A stretch of 64,000 nucleotides of DNA from Blastopirellula marina (GCF_002967765.1 NZ_PUHY01000005.1:124001-188000); one strand, 5' to 3'; positions 25,443 through 34,932 are shown, counted from the stretch's first letter. The notes: generated by a model not told the origin, from the sequence alone. Numbers and translations: made by a program.

Positions 25443-27230
25443 CTAATCTTCTTCGCGGACGTTGAATTCCAGTTTCCAACGGCCGTTCGTCTTCGAGCTG
25501 ACGCACCAAAGCTCGAGCATACCCAGTTCGGTGACTTTGCTGTGGAAGGTGACCGGCACGTAGGGCTCGTTGATCTTATCGTCGCGGGGGAGATTGGCTT
25601 CCATGCTATCTGTTTCGCTGATCTCGGACTCGTCCCAACGCTGGAGCATTTGGCCTGGCTTGTCGTCCTTACGGATTGGAGACGAGAAGAAGCGGAACTT
25701 CGTGGTCTCGCCAACCACCAGACCGACTTCCGCACTGGGAACGTCGGTTTCGGTTCCTTCTTCCATACCGATCGGAACCACGTTCAGCAGATGCAAAGGG
25801 CGCGGGGCGCCTGGGATCGCAAGGCCGGAAGTTTGAATGCCAACGTAATAGGCTTGGGCCGTTCCGCCACGGATGCGGATGCCCCCCTTCTCTTTCGCCC
25901 ATCCGTAGAATGCCGCACCACGCGCCACCGCGTAATCGAGGTCGTGGGGACCTTCCAAACGCTGCGGTGGTTGATCGGGTTGCCACGAAGCGAGTGTTTC
26001 CATCAGACGCGTCTGGAACGGCTGGCTCTTAAACACACCGCCGTTGAACAAAACATGCGTCGGATTGATCGCACTGCCAGCCTTTTCGGCGTGCACGGCC
26101 AGAAACTCCGCTAGATGCCGTGTGACGGCTGGATCAGACTCGAATGGTAGGCCTAATTCCTGGAACCCAGAAACGAACCCACGCTGCGGCTTGTCGGCAC
26201 CGGCACACTGCGGGAAGAAACCTTCCAGCAGCATGGCTTTGATTGGCTCGCGCTCGACGTCGACCGAGATCGTCTTGGCGATCAGCTTACTACCGCGTCC
26301 GAGGATGCTGACCGGATGCTTGTCCGGGCCTTCCTCGCGGAGAAGATCTTCCTTTGCGGCTCGGCATGAGTGCCAGAGCGAGACCGATTGCCAAGGATCG
26401 AGGGTGACGTTCTTTTCTTTGAAGAGTTCCGCCACATGGAAGGCGAGTGCCAGGTCCATGTTGTCGCCGCCCACCAACAAGTGATTACCGACCGCCATCC
26501 GTTTGAGGATTAGCTCGCCCTGCTCTTCTTCAACAGTGATCAGCGTGAGGTCGGTCGTACCGCCACCCACGTCGCAGACCAACAGCTTATCGCCGACCTT
26601 CAGGGCCTTTCGCCAACTGTCACCCATATGGCCGAGCCATGAGTAGACGGCTGCTTGTGGTTCCTCCAGTAGCGTGAAATCTTCCGGCAGACCCGCCCCG
26701 ACGGCCGCTTCGCGCGTCAGCTCTCGAGCGCTGGCATCGAACGAGGCGGGTACCGTCAGCACCACTTCCTGATCGGCCAGAGGGTGATCGGGATGAGCGT
26801 CGTTCCACGCGGCGACCACGTGTTGCAGGTAGCGACGGGAAGCCTCAACTGGGGAAACCTTGCCGACTTCTTCTGGTGCGTTCCAGGGAAGGATATCGCC
26901 TTGGCGATCCGCTTTGTGATGCGACAGCCAACTCTTTGCTCCACCGACGGTTCGATCGGGCGTATCAGCCGATTGACGTCGAGCCCACTCGCCGATCGCA
27001 TAGTTTTGATCCGCGGACCAAGGAAGTTCGAGCTTACCCCCTTCCTGGTCGGCTTCCGTAGCCAAGTACAAGAAAGAGGGAAGCGATTTGCGGCTTTCGA
27101 TCGTACTGGGGGCGACCAACTGCGGGATCTCTAGCAATTCGACCACTGGGGCTTCCGCTTCGAGGTCGGCTTGAGCGATCACGCTGTTGGTGGTACCGAG
27201 GTCGATGCCGACGACATACTTTGCGCTCAT
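25443..27230 (-). CDS. Hsp70-family ATPase, shorter paralogue
   Basis: A 595-residue protein with GIDLGTTNSVIA, VVLTVPASFDASARELT, TLLEEPQAAVYSW, VCDVGGGTTDLTL and THVLFNGGVF. It aligns along its length with the first two-thirds of the larger Hsp70 encoded downstream, so the pair arose by duplication. The canonical C-terminal lid of DnaK is absent; it ends in a beta-rich stretch (GRWKLEFNVREED). The upstream DUF2760 gene ends 3 bases before this ATG, so translation is probably coupled. Confidence 0.9.
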   Translation of the reverse strand: MSAKYVVGIDLGTTNSVIAQADLEAEAPVVELLEIPQLVAPSTIESRKSLPSFLYLATEADQEGGKLELPWSADQNYAIGEWARRQSADTPDRTVGGAKSWLSHHKADRQGDILPWNAPEEVGKVSPVEASRRYLQHVVAAWNDAHPDHPLADQEVVLTVPASFDASARELTREAAVGAGLPEDFTLLEEPQAAVYSWLGHMGDSWRKALKVGDKLLVCDVGGGTTDLTLITVEEEQGELILKRMAVGNHLLVGGDNMDLALAFHVAELFKEKNVTLDPWQSVSLWHSCRAAKEDLLREEGPDKHPVSILGRGSKLIAKTISVDVEREPIKAMLLEGFFPQCAGADKPQRGFVSGFQELGLPFESDPAVTRHLAEFLAVHAEKAGSAINPTHVLFNGGVFKSQPFQTRLMETLASWQPDQPPQRLEGPHDLDYAVARGAAFYGWAKEKGGIRIRGGTAQAYYVGIQTSGLAIPGAPRPLHLLNVVPIGMEEGTETDVPSAEVGLVVGETTKFRFFSSPIRKDDKPGQMLQRWDESEISETDSMEANLPRDDKINEPYVPVTFHSKVTELGMLELWCVSSKTNGRWKLEFNVREED

Positions 27231-27233
27231 CGA

Positions 27234-27773
27234 CTAAACCTCCACTTCAGCCGGGTTCAACACTTGGGCTTGGGCCAAGGTGCCGTTGAATTTTGGAACA
27301 TCGCACTTGGTGGCTTTCCATCCTCGATGGACCAGCGTACCGCCGGAAGGTTTCTGGTTTTGCACGTTTCCTACCAGGCGGATCTCTACGGCATCGATGC
27401 TTTCAGGCAACTCGATTCGATTCCCTTCTTCCTCATCGCGAACGGGTTGGATGGCGAACAAGCGGTTGAGCGTCGCTTTGGTGTCGCGCTGCACGTCACG
27501 CACGGCGGCACCAATCTGGGCGTCTTCGTATTCCGAGAGGTCTTCCTGAAATAAATCAAGAAAGCGGGCCTCGCGTTGCAGCGTTGCCAATAGAACGAGG
27601 GCGTCGATCCCTTGCGGTGCCACTGGCTTCGGCTTAGGGGGAGGTGGTGGCGTCGCAGGCTTGGTTTCCTCTTTGGGAGGAGCCGGCAACGATAGCGTTT
27701 CCGCTCGTTTGGCGACGTCGGCATTGAACATGATTTGGAAAAAGAGCTTGAAAGCTAAACCGATACGGCCCAT
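27234..27773 (-). CDS. DUF2760 protein, first gene of the Hsp70 operon
   Basis: A 179-residue protein. An amphipathic or membrane-associating N-terminus (MGRIGLAFKLFFQIMFN) and a proline-rich linker (PPPPPKPKPVAPQG) precede the DUF2760 domain (IDALVLLATLQREARFLDLF... to the end). The family has no established function but recurs next to paired Hsp70 genes in diverse bacteria (recalled, not checked here). It may target or regulate the two Hsp70 proteins. Confidence 0.82.
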   Translation of the reverse strand: MGRIGLAFKLFFQIMFNADVAKRAETLSLPAPPKEETKPATPPPPPKPKPVAPQGIDALVLLATLQREARFLDLFQEDLSEYEDAQIGAAVRDVQRDTKATLNRLFAIQPVRDEEEGNRIELPESIDAVEIRLVGNVQNQKPSGGTLVHRGWKATKCDVPKFNGTLAQAQVLNPAEVEV

Positions 27774-28063
27774 TCACTTCACTCTGAATTCGAGTTGGAG
27801 ACGTGCTTGTTTCCACCTAACGGGGTGTCTAAGACGTTCCAACGTATCGGTAAGCGGTGACCCTTGCAATTGGCCCAAGCGGGGTGGCGAGAATGCCGCT
27901 GCTAAATCGGCTTACGGGGGTGATAATTTGTGCTAGAAAATACGGCGAACCGAAACGCCATTAGATGTTTCCTGACTGGGGAGCCGTTGATAGTATATGA
28001 CTCCGCGCAGGCCGTTTGCTGCCTGCCTTTGCTTCGTGGAATAGATTCAGGCAACCGTCCATC

Positions 28064-29542
28064 ATGGCCACTGACGCCGCCTCGCTAGAGGCAGCTTCTG
28101 TCCGTCGCGACCCGATCGTTCAAGCGACTCCATTTTTCTATGGCTGGGTAATGCTTGGTGTGGCGATGTTCACCCAGTATTGTACTAGCCCTGGTCAGAC
28201 CTACGGTGTGGCCTTATTTAACAAATACATTGCCACTACGTTGGCGACCGCCACTTTTCAACAAGCACATCCCGGTGAAGCGGTCGTGCTTTCTAAAGAA
28301 CTGATCGACGCCGAGATGGTGACGGTAACCACCGCCTATCTGTGGGGGACGATCTTGGCCGCGTTTCCGGTGCCCTGGATCGGAGCACTTGCCGACCGAT
28401 GGGGTCTTCGAAAGACGATCGCGGCGATTGTGGCTTTGTTCGGTGTGGCTTGTATGTTCATGTCGCAGGTGCAAGGGTTCTACACGCTGTTCATCGGGTT
28501 CCTGGCGATCCGAACTTTGGGGCAAGGCTCTCTCACACTCCTGGCGACCAACACGGCCGATATGTGGTTTCAGCGGAAGCTGGGCTTCGCGAACGGTATT
28601 CGAAACCTTTCCGCTCCAATTGCGTTTGGTACCTTTCCCATAATTACGATCTTCCTGATCAACACCCTGGGATGGCAGCAGGCATACATAGCGCTGGGAC
28701 TGGGCGTGTGGCTGATCATGTTCCCGATCCTGATTTTCATTTATCGAAATCAGCCGGAAGAAATAGGCCAACTTCCCGATGGCGACAAGCACGTCGTCCG
28801 CGAAGATGGTCAGAAGCACGATCCTGGCAAGATGTTCTTATTGCCGCAATTGGGCTTGGGGGACGCGATGATGACCCACTCGTTCTGGATTGTGCTGTCC
28901 TTTATGACGATGTGGGCAATGGTCGGAACGGCCCTCATGTTCATGGTGGTGCCATACATCGAGTCACGTGGTTTGACGGAAGATGACGCTCAGGTTGTCT
29001 TTTTGACCATGGCCGTCAGCATGGCGACTTGCCAGTTTTTCGGTGGCATCCTGGCCGATCGATTCCAGTTGAACTACTTGCTGGCAATCGGATCGATCAT
29101 GCTGGGGATCGGGGTCTTAACCTATTTGGCGATCGACTCAGTGATCATGGCTGGCGTCTACGGACTAACCTTCGGTATGGCGCAAGGGGTTTCCAGTGCT
29201 GGCTCGAATTCCCTGCTGGCACGTTATTACGGTCGGGCTCATCTTGGGAAAATTAAAGGTTTCCAGATGATGTCGATCGTTGCGGGAAGTGCCGCTGGGC
29301 CATTTCTGATGACCCAAGGGAAAGAACTTTTGGGCAACTACGATAAAGTGCTGTGGTTGTTTGCTACCATGTTCCTGGTTCAGGCTGTAGCATGCTTCTT
29401 TGCGACGCCCCCGGCTGAACGCAAAGAAATCGCCGACCCTCATTCGCAATCGAATCTTCCTAACGTAAACCATGGCACGTCTCCATTTACGGGGCCTCCC
29501 TCCGGGAACCAACCGCAACCAGTTGTTCAAGCTGCTGATTGA
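28064..29542 (+). CDS. MFS transporter, oxalate/formate-antiporter-like
   Basis: A 492-residue transporter with about 12 membrane helices in two halves and a long central loop (residues about 245-275). The helix 2-3 motif (GALADRWGLRKTI) is the MFS signature, and the fold resembles the OFA family of monocarboxylate carriers. Substrate unknown. The last 71 bases overlap the start of the helicase gene in another frame. ATG 28064 is favoured over 28016. Confidence 0.85.
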   Translation: MATDAASLEAASVRRDPIVQATPFFYGWVMLGVAMFTQYCTSPGQTYGVALFNKYIATTLATATFQQAHPGEAVVLSKELIDAEMVTVTTAYLWGTILAAFPVPWIGALADRWGLRKTIAAIVALFGVACMFMSQVQGFYTLFIGFLAIRTLGQGSLTLLATNTADMWFQRKLGFANGIRNLSAPIAFGTFPIITIFLINTLGWQQAYIALGLGVWLIMFPILIFIYRNQPEEIGQLPDGDKHVVREDGQKHDPGKMFLLPQLGLGDAMMTHSFWIVLSFMTMWAMVGTALMFMVVPYIESRGLTEDDAQVVFLTMAVSMATCQFFGGILADRFQLNYLLAIGSIMLGIGVLTYLAIDSVIMAGVYGLTFGMAQGVSSAGSNSLLARYYGRAHLGKIKGFQMMSIVAGSAAGPFLMTQGKELLGNYDKVLWLFATMFLVQAVACFFATPPAERKEIADPHSQSNLPNVNHGTSPFTGPPSGNQPQPVVQAAD

Positions 29543-31544
29543 GCAGGCAGACGTCCCTGGCAAAGAGATCGGCGCGATCGATCTGATCCGCCGTCAAGCG
29601 ACCGTAGAACTGGACGAGGATCGAGCTCGTCGCGCGGTCAAGACCTTGCGCGAATTGATGCCGGAGGTCGACGCCTTCTCCGAGCCGGACCAGATTGAGT
29701 GGCCGCAATTATTTGAAAAGTTTCGGCGCTGGATGCAGTGGGAAGCGAACGAAGAGTCGCAACGGCTTGCCGAAGGTGTCCAGAAAGAGGGAACGCTCAA
29801 AGGACTGAAGCTGCACGAACAGTGGTCGGCGCTTGCGGGACGGGTGATCTGTAAGTTTCGACCCAAGACTCAAGGGACCTCGCTGCCACCTCATCGCTTT
29901 CGCAGCGGATCGCCTGTTCTGTTAAAGGATGTCGAAAATAACCAGATTCGCGGCCTGGTCGCTTCGGTACGTGATGGTTCTATCGAAGTTGTCACGCAAG
30001 ACTTCCTGGAAAACGACGACGATCTTTACTCCCTGATTCCCAGTAACGACGAAGTCACACGGCGACGGATGGAGTTCGCCATCAAGCGGGCCGCCAGTGC
30101 GCAGGGAAATCGACTGGCCGAGCTACGCGACGTATTACTTGGGGAAGCGATACCAACGTTCGATTTGTCCGCCACCTTGCCTCAGCGATCACGGGAGCTG
30201 AATGATTCGCAGTGGGAGGCCGTACAAAACGCACTTCGGGCAAACGATGTCGCCGTGATTCATGGCCCGCCGGGGACCGGAAAAACGGTGACCCTATCCC
30301 ATTTGATTCGAGCGTTGGTCGATCGCGGTGAACGCGTTCTGGCGTGTGCTCCGAGCAACCTGGCCGTCGACAACTTGATGCTGCGTCTACTCGCACAAGG
30401 CGTCAAGGCGGTCCGGCTGGGACATCCAGCCCGCGTGTCGGAACAGCTCCACGATGCAACGCTCGACTATCTGGCCCGCTCGCATACCGATGCCAAATTG
30501 GCGGAGAAGCTGATTCGCGAAGGGCAAGCGAAGATGCGGAGTGCCGGTCGTTACACGCGGGCCAAGCCAGCTCCCGGTGAGCGTGCCGCGTTGCGTGAGG
30601 AAGCACGCAGTTTGTTCGATGATGCGCAGCGACTTCAGCGACAAACGCTCGACCAGATACTTTCCGGCGCGGATGTCTTATGTACGACCCTTACCGGGAT
30701 CGACGACGATCTTCTCGCGGGAAGGCGGTTCGAAACCGTGGTGATTGACGAAGCTTGCCAAGCGGTCGAGCCGGCTTGTTGGATTCCCCTTTCTCGAGCC
30801 GACCGCGTGATCCTGGCCGGCGACCACTGCCAGCTTCCGCCGACGATCCTCTCTCAGGAAGCGGCCGCCGAAGGGTTTGCTGAAAGCATGCAAGAGCGGG
30901 TCGTGCGGCAGACGCCCGATGTGGCTAAGCTTCTGCAACGGCAATATCGGATGCACGCCTCGATCATGGATTTCAGCAGTCAGGAGTTTTACGACTGCCT
31001 GTTGGAGGCGGACGACGCCGTTGCCACGCACGACTTGCAACCGCTGCTGGGGGACGGAGCTTATGTCGACGTGAAGCCTTGGCAGTACTTCGACACGGCT
31101 GGCGCTGACTTTCAGGAAGAGGAAGACGACGCAACGTCGAGTCGAGTGAACGATGCCGAGGCCCGATTTGTCGCCAAAAAGGCCCAGCAGTTGATCGAAG
31201 CGGGTATGGAGCCGGAAGCAATTTCGGTGATCTCGCCGTACGCGGCGCAGGTCCAACGACTTCGGAACTTACTTCCAGCGGGGGTCGAGGCGGATACGGT
31301 CGATGGTTTTCAGGGCCGCGAGAACGAAGCCGTAATCATTTCGCTTGTCCGGTCGAATACGAACGGGGAAATCGGTTTCTTGCTCGATACGCGTCGTATG
31401 AACGTCGCGTTGACCCGAGCTCGCCGCAAACTGATTGTGGTGGGAGATAGTTCGACGATCGGTGGTAACTTGTTCTATGAGCGGTTCTTACAGTACACCG
31501 AGGCGGTCGATGGCTATCACACGGTTTGGGAAGAAATGGACTGA
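29472..31544 (+). CDS. SF1 (IGHMBP2/Upf1-type) helicase with DbpA-like RNA-binding N-terminus
   Basis: A 690-residue helicase. Motif I GPPGTGKT, Ia CAPSNLAVDNL, II VIDEACQAVEP, III LAGDHCQLPPT, IV LQRQYRMH, V VDGFQGRENE and VI NVALTRARRKL place it in the Upf1-like branch of superfamily 1, which unwinds RNA or DNA. The first about 62 residues (ARLHLRGLPPG... KEIGAIDLIRRQATVEL) resemble the RRM-like C-terminal domain of DbpA/DeaD RNA helicases, especially the IGAIDL segment. This suggests an RNA substrate. The start lies inside the MFS gene (71-base overlap). Confidence 0.87.
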   Translation: MARLHLRGLPPGTNRNQLFKLLIEQADVPGKEIGAIDLIRRQATVELDEDRARRAVKTLRELMPEVDAFSEPDQIEWPQLFEKFRRWMQWEANEESQRLAEGVQKEGTLKGLKLHEQWSALAGRVICKFRPKTQGTSLPPHRFRSGSPVLLKDVENNQIRGLVASVRDGSIEVVTQDFLENDDDLYSLIPSNDEVTRRRMEFAIKRAASAQGNRLAELRDVLLGEAIPTFDLSATLPQRSRELNDSQWEAVQNALRANDVAVIHGPPGTGKTVTLSHLIRALVDRGERVLACAPSNLAVDNLMLRLLAQGVKAVRLGHPARVSEQLHDATLDYLARSHTDAKLAEKLIREGQAKMRSAGRYTRAKPAPGERAALREEARSLFDDAQRLQRQTLDQILSGADVLCTTLTGIDDDLLAGRRFETVVIDEACQAVEPACWIPLSRADRVILAGDHCQLPPTILSQEAAAEGFAESMQERVVRQTPDVAKLLQRQYRMHASIMDFSSQEFYDCLLEADDAVATHDLQPLLGDGAYVDVKPWQYFDTAGADFQEEEDDATSSRVNDAEARFVAKKAQQLIEAGMEPEAISVISPYAAQVQRLRNLLPAGVEADTVDGFQGRENEAVIISLVRSNTNGEIGFLLDTRRMNVALTRARRKLIVVGDSSTIGGNLFYERFLQYTEAVDGYHTVWEEMD

Positions 31545-31703
31545 TTCCCAATAACCGGCTGTTAGCGGGGCGTTCTGTCACTTTGCCTCGAAACCAATTT
31601 CAGGTATCATTAGATGCTTGTCTCTACGTCCAGGACCACCCTGCCGACCTGGATTTTTGCGAAGAATATTCCATTTGGATTCCATACCCTACGAGGAAAA
31701 TGC

Positions 31704-32975
31704 ATGAGTGCTCGTAATCGCGTCTCGCGACGTCAGTTTCTCAAGACTTCGAGTGTGGTAGCTGGTCTGGCGACGGCTCCCCTCTTCATTCCAGCGACCG
31801 CTTTTGGTGCCAACGAACGTATTCAGACCGGGCACATTGGTGTTGGTGGCATGGGACGCGGTAACCTCGGTAAGTTCATCAACAACGCCGTGGCTGTGTG
31901 TGACGTCGATTCCAAGCATGCCGAACAAGCCGCGAAGATGGTTCGAGACAAGAAGGGCAAGTGCGATGTCTATGGTGACTACCGCGAAGTCCTTGATCGC
32001 AAAGATATCGATGCCGTCGTGATTTGTACTCCAGATCATTGGCACGCGATTCCAACCATTCATGCATGCGAAGCCGGCAAAGATGTTTACTGCGAAAAGC
32101 CACTTTCGCTGACCATCAATGAAGGTCGCAAGATGGTCGAAGCTGCCCGCGCCAACAAACGCGTTGTGCAGACGGGTTCGATGCAGCGTTCGTCCAACGA
32201 ATTCCACCGAGCCTGCGAACTGGTCCGCAACGGATATATTGGTAAGGTCCACACCGTACATGTTGGACTGGCCAATGCAAATGACCCAGGTAAGCTCCCG
32301 GCCGACAGCAAGCCGCCGGAAGAATTGAACTACGATTACTGGCTCGGCCCAGCTCCTGAGCGTCCCTACAACGAAAAGCGAGTTCACTACAACTTCCGCT
32401 TCTGGTGGGATTACTCAGGCGGTCAGATGACTAACTGGGGTGCTCACCACATCGATATCGCCCACTGGGGACTTGGCAAGGACGATAGCGGCCCGTTGTC
32501 GGTTCATGCGGAACAAGTCGAGTTCCATCCGGAAGGCTATCACGAAGTGCCTGAAGCTTGTCGTATTACGTACGACTACGGTGAGGGCGTGACCATGATT
32601 GTCGGCCAAGGTCAAAAAGACATTAAAATGGGAACCCGTTTCATCGGTGACAAGGGCGAGATCTACGTCAACCGTGGCGTGTTCAAGCCGTCGTCGGAAG
32701 AGATCGGCGCGATCCAGCTGAAGGACTCCGACGTTCAGCTTTACAAGAGCCGAAATCACCAGAAGGATTTCCTCGAGTGCATCGTGTCGCGCGAAAAGCC
32801 GATCTGCGATGTCGAGATCGGTCACCGCACCGCGACCGCTTGCCATCTGGGCAACATCTCTTGTCGCTTGCAGCGTAAGATCGTTTGGGATCCGGTTTCG
32901 GAAAAGATTTCTGGTGATGAAGAAGCCGCCGCGATGACTCACCGGGCTCATCGTGCTCCGTACGTGCTTGGCTGA
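31704..32975 (+). CDS. Tat-exported Gfo/Idh/MocA-family oxidoreductase
   Basis: A 423-residue protein. The Tat signal SRRQFLKTSSVVAGL precedes the NAD-binding fold (TGHIGVGGMGRGNLG), DAVVICTPDHWHAI and the catalytic EKPLSLT. The second domain contains WWDYSGGQMTNWGAHHIDIAHWGLG, typical of the exported planctomycete subgroup thought to oxidise sugars or inositols. ATG 31704 follows GAGGAAAA. A strong terminator follows. Confidence 0.92.
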   Translation: MSARNRVSRRQFLKTSSVVAGLATAPLFIPATAFGANERIQTGHIGVGGMGRGNLGKFINNAVAVCDVDSKHAEQAAKMVRDKKGKCDVYGDYREVLDRKDIDAVVICTPDHWHAIPTIHACEAGKDVYCEKPLSLTINEGRKMVEAARANKRVVQTGSMQRSSNEFHRACELVRNGYIGKVHTVHVGLANANDPGKLPADSKPPEELNYDYWLGPAPERPYNEKRVHYNFRFWWDYSGGQMTNWGAHHIDIAHWGLGKDDSGPLSVHAEQVEFHPEGYHEVPEACRITYDYGEGVTMIVGQGQKDIKMGTRFIGDKGEIYVNRGVFKPSSEEIGAIQLKDSDVQLYKSRNHQKDFLECIVSREKPICDVEIGHRTATACHLGNISCRLQRKIVWDPVSEKISGDEEAAAMTHRAHRAPYVLG

Positions 32976-32998
32976 TCGGTGGTTTTAAGACCAACCAG

Positions 32999-33034
32999 GA
33001 AGGCGGGATCAATTCGGTCCCGCCTTTCTTTTTG
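32999..33034 (+). terminator. Intrinsic terminator of the oxidoreductase gene
   Basis: AGGCGGGA (33001-33008) pairs with TCCCGCCT (33018-33025), followed by TTCTTTTT. A classic rho-independent terminator 25 bases after the stop. Confidence 0.92.
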
Positions 33035-33060
33035 GCTATAATCAAACAACTCGCCGTTAG

Positions 33061-33219
33061 CAGTCTGTTGAATTTCTCAGATCGGCTACGTAATTGAGAT
33101 TGGGGCGATTGCGGCGTTGTGAATTCCTCGACATATCTAGTGGATATGCCTGCGGACTCACGCCTTGCCCTCGCCCCGATCTCAATGACTCGCTAACGAA
33201 GCAGAAAATCAACAGACTG
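33061..33219. repeat. 159-bp hairpin repeat, copy 2
   Basis: It has exactly the same length as the copy at 8856-9014 and differs at about five positions. It has the same inverted ends (CAGTCTGTTGAATTTCTC and its partner), pairing inner arms and the central CATATC/GATATG loop. One change in the right inner arm restores a pair that is mismatched in copy 1, which is compatible with selection for folding. It sits between a terminator and the SGNH hydrolase start. Confidence 0.85.
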
Positions 33220-33265
33220 TTAAGATCCGCTTTGACTTCCTGCCACAATGAGGAAACTCCCTATC

Positions 33266-33937
33266 ATGCTTCGCTCGCTCGTATGTCTCTCGCTGGTTGC
33301 TGTGTTTACAACGATGTCATTTGCCGAAGATGCCAAAGTGCCTGAAAGCATCGCTCGCTGGAAGAAAGACATGGACAAGTTCGCCGCCGCGGACAAGAAG
33401 AACCCAGTGATGCCAGGCGGCGTGGTATTCGTTGGTAGCAGCAGTATCCGGATGTGGGACTTGAAAAAGTCGTTCCCGGAGCTGGACGCGGTGAATCGTG
33501 GCTTTGGTGGTTCGCGACTTGAAGACTCAGTTTACTACGCCGATCAGATTATTCTTCCTTACAAGCCGAAGACTGTCGTCGTTTACGCTGGCGATAATGA
33601 TATCGCGGCGAAGTACACCCCAGAGCAGATCCTCGAAGATTTTCAGGAGTTTGAAGCGAAGGTCCACAAGGAACTCCCAGAGACAGAGATCTTATACATC
33701 GCGGTGAAACCTAGTCTGTCTCGTTGGAAGATGATCGAGGAAGTGCGAGCGACCAATAAGCTGATCGCTGCTGAATGTGCCAAGACCGATCACTGTGAAT
33801 TCATCGACATCGATGCCCCAATGCTAGGCGAAGATGGCAAGCCGCGAAAAGAACTGTTCAAGAACGATGGCCTGCATATGACCGACGAAGGTTACGTGAT
33901 CTGGGCGAAAGAACTTGAGCCACATCTGGCAAACTAA
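33266..33937 (+). CDS. Secreted SGNH/GDSL hydrolase
   Basis: Encodes about 223 residues with a signal peptide (MLRSLVCLSLVAVFTTMSFA-ED). SGNH blocks are present: block I is FVGSSSIRMW (catalytic Ser), block II NRGFGGS, block III VVYAGDNDI (Asn) and block V NDGLHMTDEGY (Asp-His). Such enzymes act on esters of sugars or lipids. ATG 33266 is chosen because GAGGAAA lies 8 bases upstream; ATG 33248 would add six residues. Confidence 0.87.
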   Translation: MLRSLVCLSLVAVFTTMSFAEDAKVPESIARWKKDMDKFAAADKKNPVMPGGVVFVGSSSIRMWDLKKSFPELDAVNRGFGGSRLEDSVYYADQIILPYKPKTVVVYAGDNDIAAKYTPEQILEDFQEFEAKVHKELPETEILYIAVKPSLSRWKMIEEVRATNKLIAAECAKTDHCEFIDIDAPMLGEDGKPRKELFKNDGLHMTDEGYVIWAKELEPHLAN

Positions 33938-33943
33938 CGGAAT

Positions 33944-34822
33944 ATGGCAGTGCAGCGGATACGGCTAGGACTTTCTGAACCGAACGAAGCTGAGGTAAAA
34001 TGCCATATCGCCGCGTCCCATTATCTCGCGCTTAGTTCCGTTGTCGGCCCTTACGACTTTCTGATGTTGTCGGAAGTGCGTCGTCGATTGCCGCGCGTAC
34101 TGCTCCAGGCACCCACGACGCCGCTGGCCATCTTTCCCCTGGCGTTTGAGCCAAGCGACAAGAATGCGTGCGTCACCTACATTGGCGGGGGAGAAGTCCA
34201 TCAGGGAATCTCCCCTTGGCCGAAGGCAAGCGATGGCGAACTGATGCCGTTTGTTGCGCAAATTGATCTCCGCGATGCTTATGGATATCGTGGCTGCCAT
34301 GTTGCGATTCAAGTGTTTGGCAACCGGCAATGCGAGTTTGCATATCGCTGGGTCAATCAACTTCAAGTCTGGGAAACAGGCCCGGAGCTCAACGAGGCGC
34401 GTTTATTCGGGGACCAACCGATCGAGATTAGCACGTATCCGAGTGGATACGGGTATTTCGAGCTTGACGAAGACACGCAGCTCGAATGTGAAGAGAACTT
34501 CCCGGATCGACAGCTATTGAATCTGCCTATGTATCTAACGCCGCTGGGGCTGAGCATTGGGCCGACCCCCTTCCTACCTGCCCACTCGGTTTGTGACGGC
34601 GATTGGGATGGGCTGACGGTCTTAGCGACCATTCCGACCATTTATCCCCAAGCTGCACGACCATGCGAACTGTTTGGAAGAGCGGAGCCGTTGACTGATG
34701 ACGAAGCCCAATCGCTTCAGATGGTCATCGGACCAAAGCAGGATGATGATAGTTTTGGAGTGCTATATGTCTGTCGGGCAGAAACGGACGAGGAGATCCA
34801 CCTCCGATATGCCTCGCTTTAG
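33944..34822 (+). CDS. Hypothetical protein, 292 residues, possibly DUF1963-like
   Basis: A cytoplasmic beta-rich protein starting MAVQRIRLGLSEPNEAEVKC. The segment PFVAQIDLRDAYGYRGCHVA and the late YFELDEDTQLECEENF recall DUF1963 (YwqG-like) proteins, but the match is weak. It begins 6 bases after the hydrolase stop, so the two are probably cotranscribed, and it ends at a bidirectional terminator shared with rpsU. Confidence 0.65.
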   Translation: MAVQRIRLGLSEPNEAEVKCHIAASHYLALSSVVGPYDFLMLSEVRRRLPRVLLQAPTTPLAIFPLAFEPSDKNACVTYIGGGEVHQGISPWPKASDGELMPFVAQIDLRDAYGYRGCHVAIQVFGNRQCEFAYRWVNQLQVWETGPELNEARLFGDQPIEISTYPSGYGYFELDEDTQLECEENFPDRQLLNLPMYLTPLGLSIGPTPFLPAHSVCDGDWDGLTVLATIPTIYPQAARPCELFGRAEPLTDDEAQSLQMVIGPKQDDDSFGVLYVCRAETDEEIHLRYASL

Positions 34823-34845
34823 AAGGTCGAGCGATGATACTCAAG

Positions 34846-34888
34846 AAACAAAAGACGCCTGATCGGTTGAATCAGGCGTCTTTTGTTT
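34846..34888. terminator. Bidirectional terminator between a DUF gene and rpsU
   Basis: An 18-bp near-continuous stem (34846-34863 with 34871-34888) encloses a 7-base loop, with A-rich and T-rich flanks on opposite sides. It can end transcription from both the plus-strand gene and the minus-strand rpsU. Confidence 0.92.
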
Positions 34889-34932
34889 GATTTGCTTTGG
34901 GCTTAGGAAGCCAAGTCGCGATAAAACGGCGA

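Noticed and set aside
25176-26114. Long plus-strand open frame (312 codons) opposite the Hsp70 genes
   Set aside because: It spans the junction of two well-supported Hsp70 genes on the other strand and resembles no known protein.
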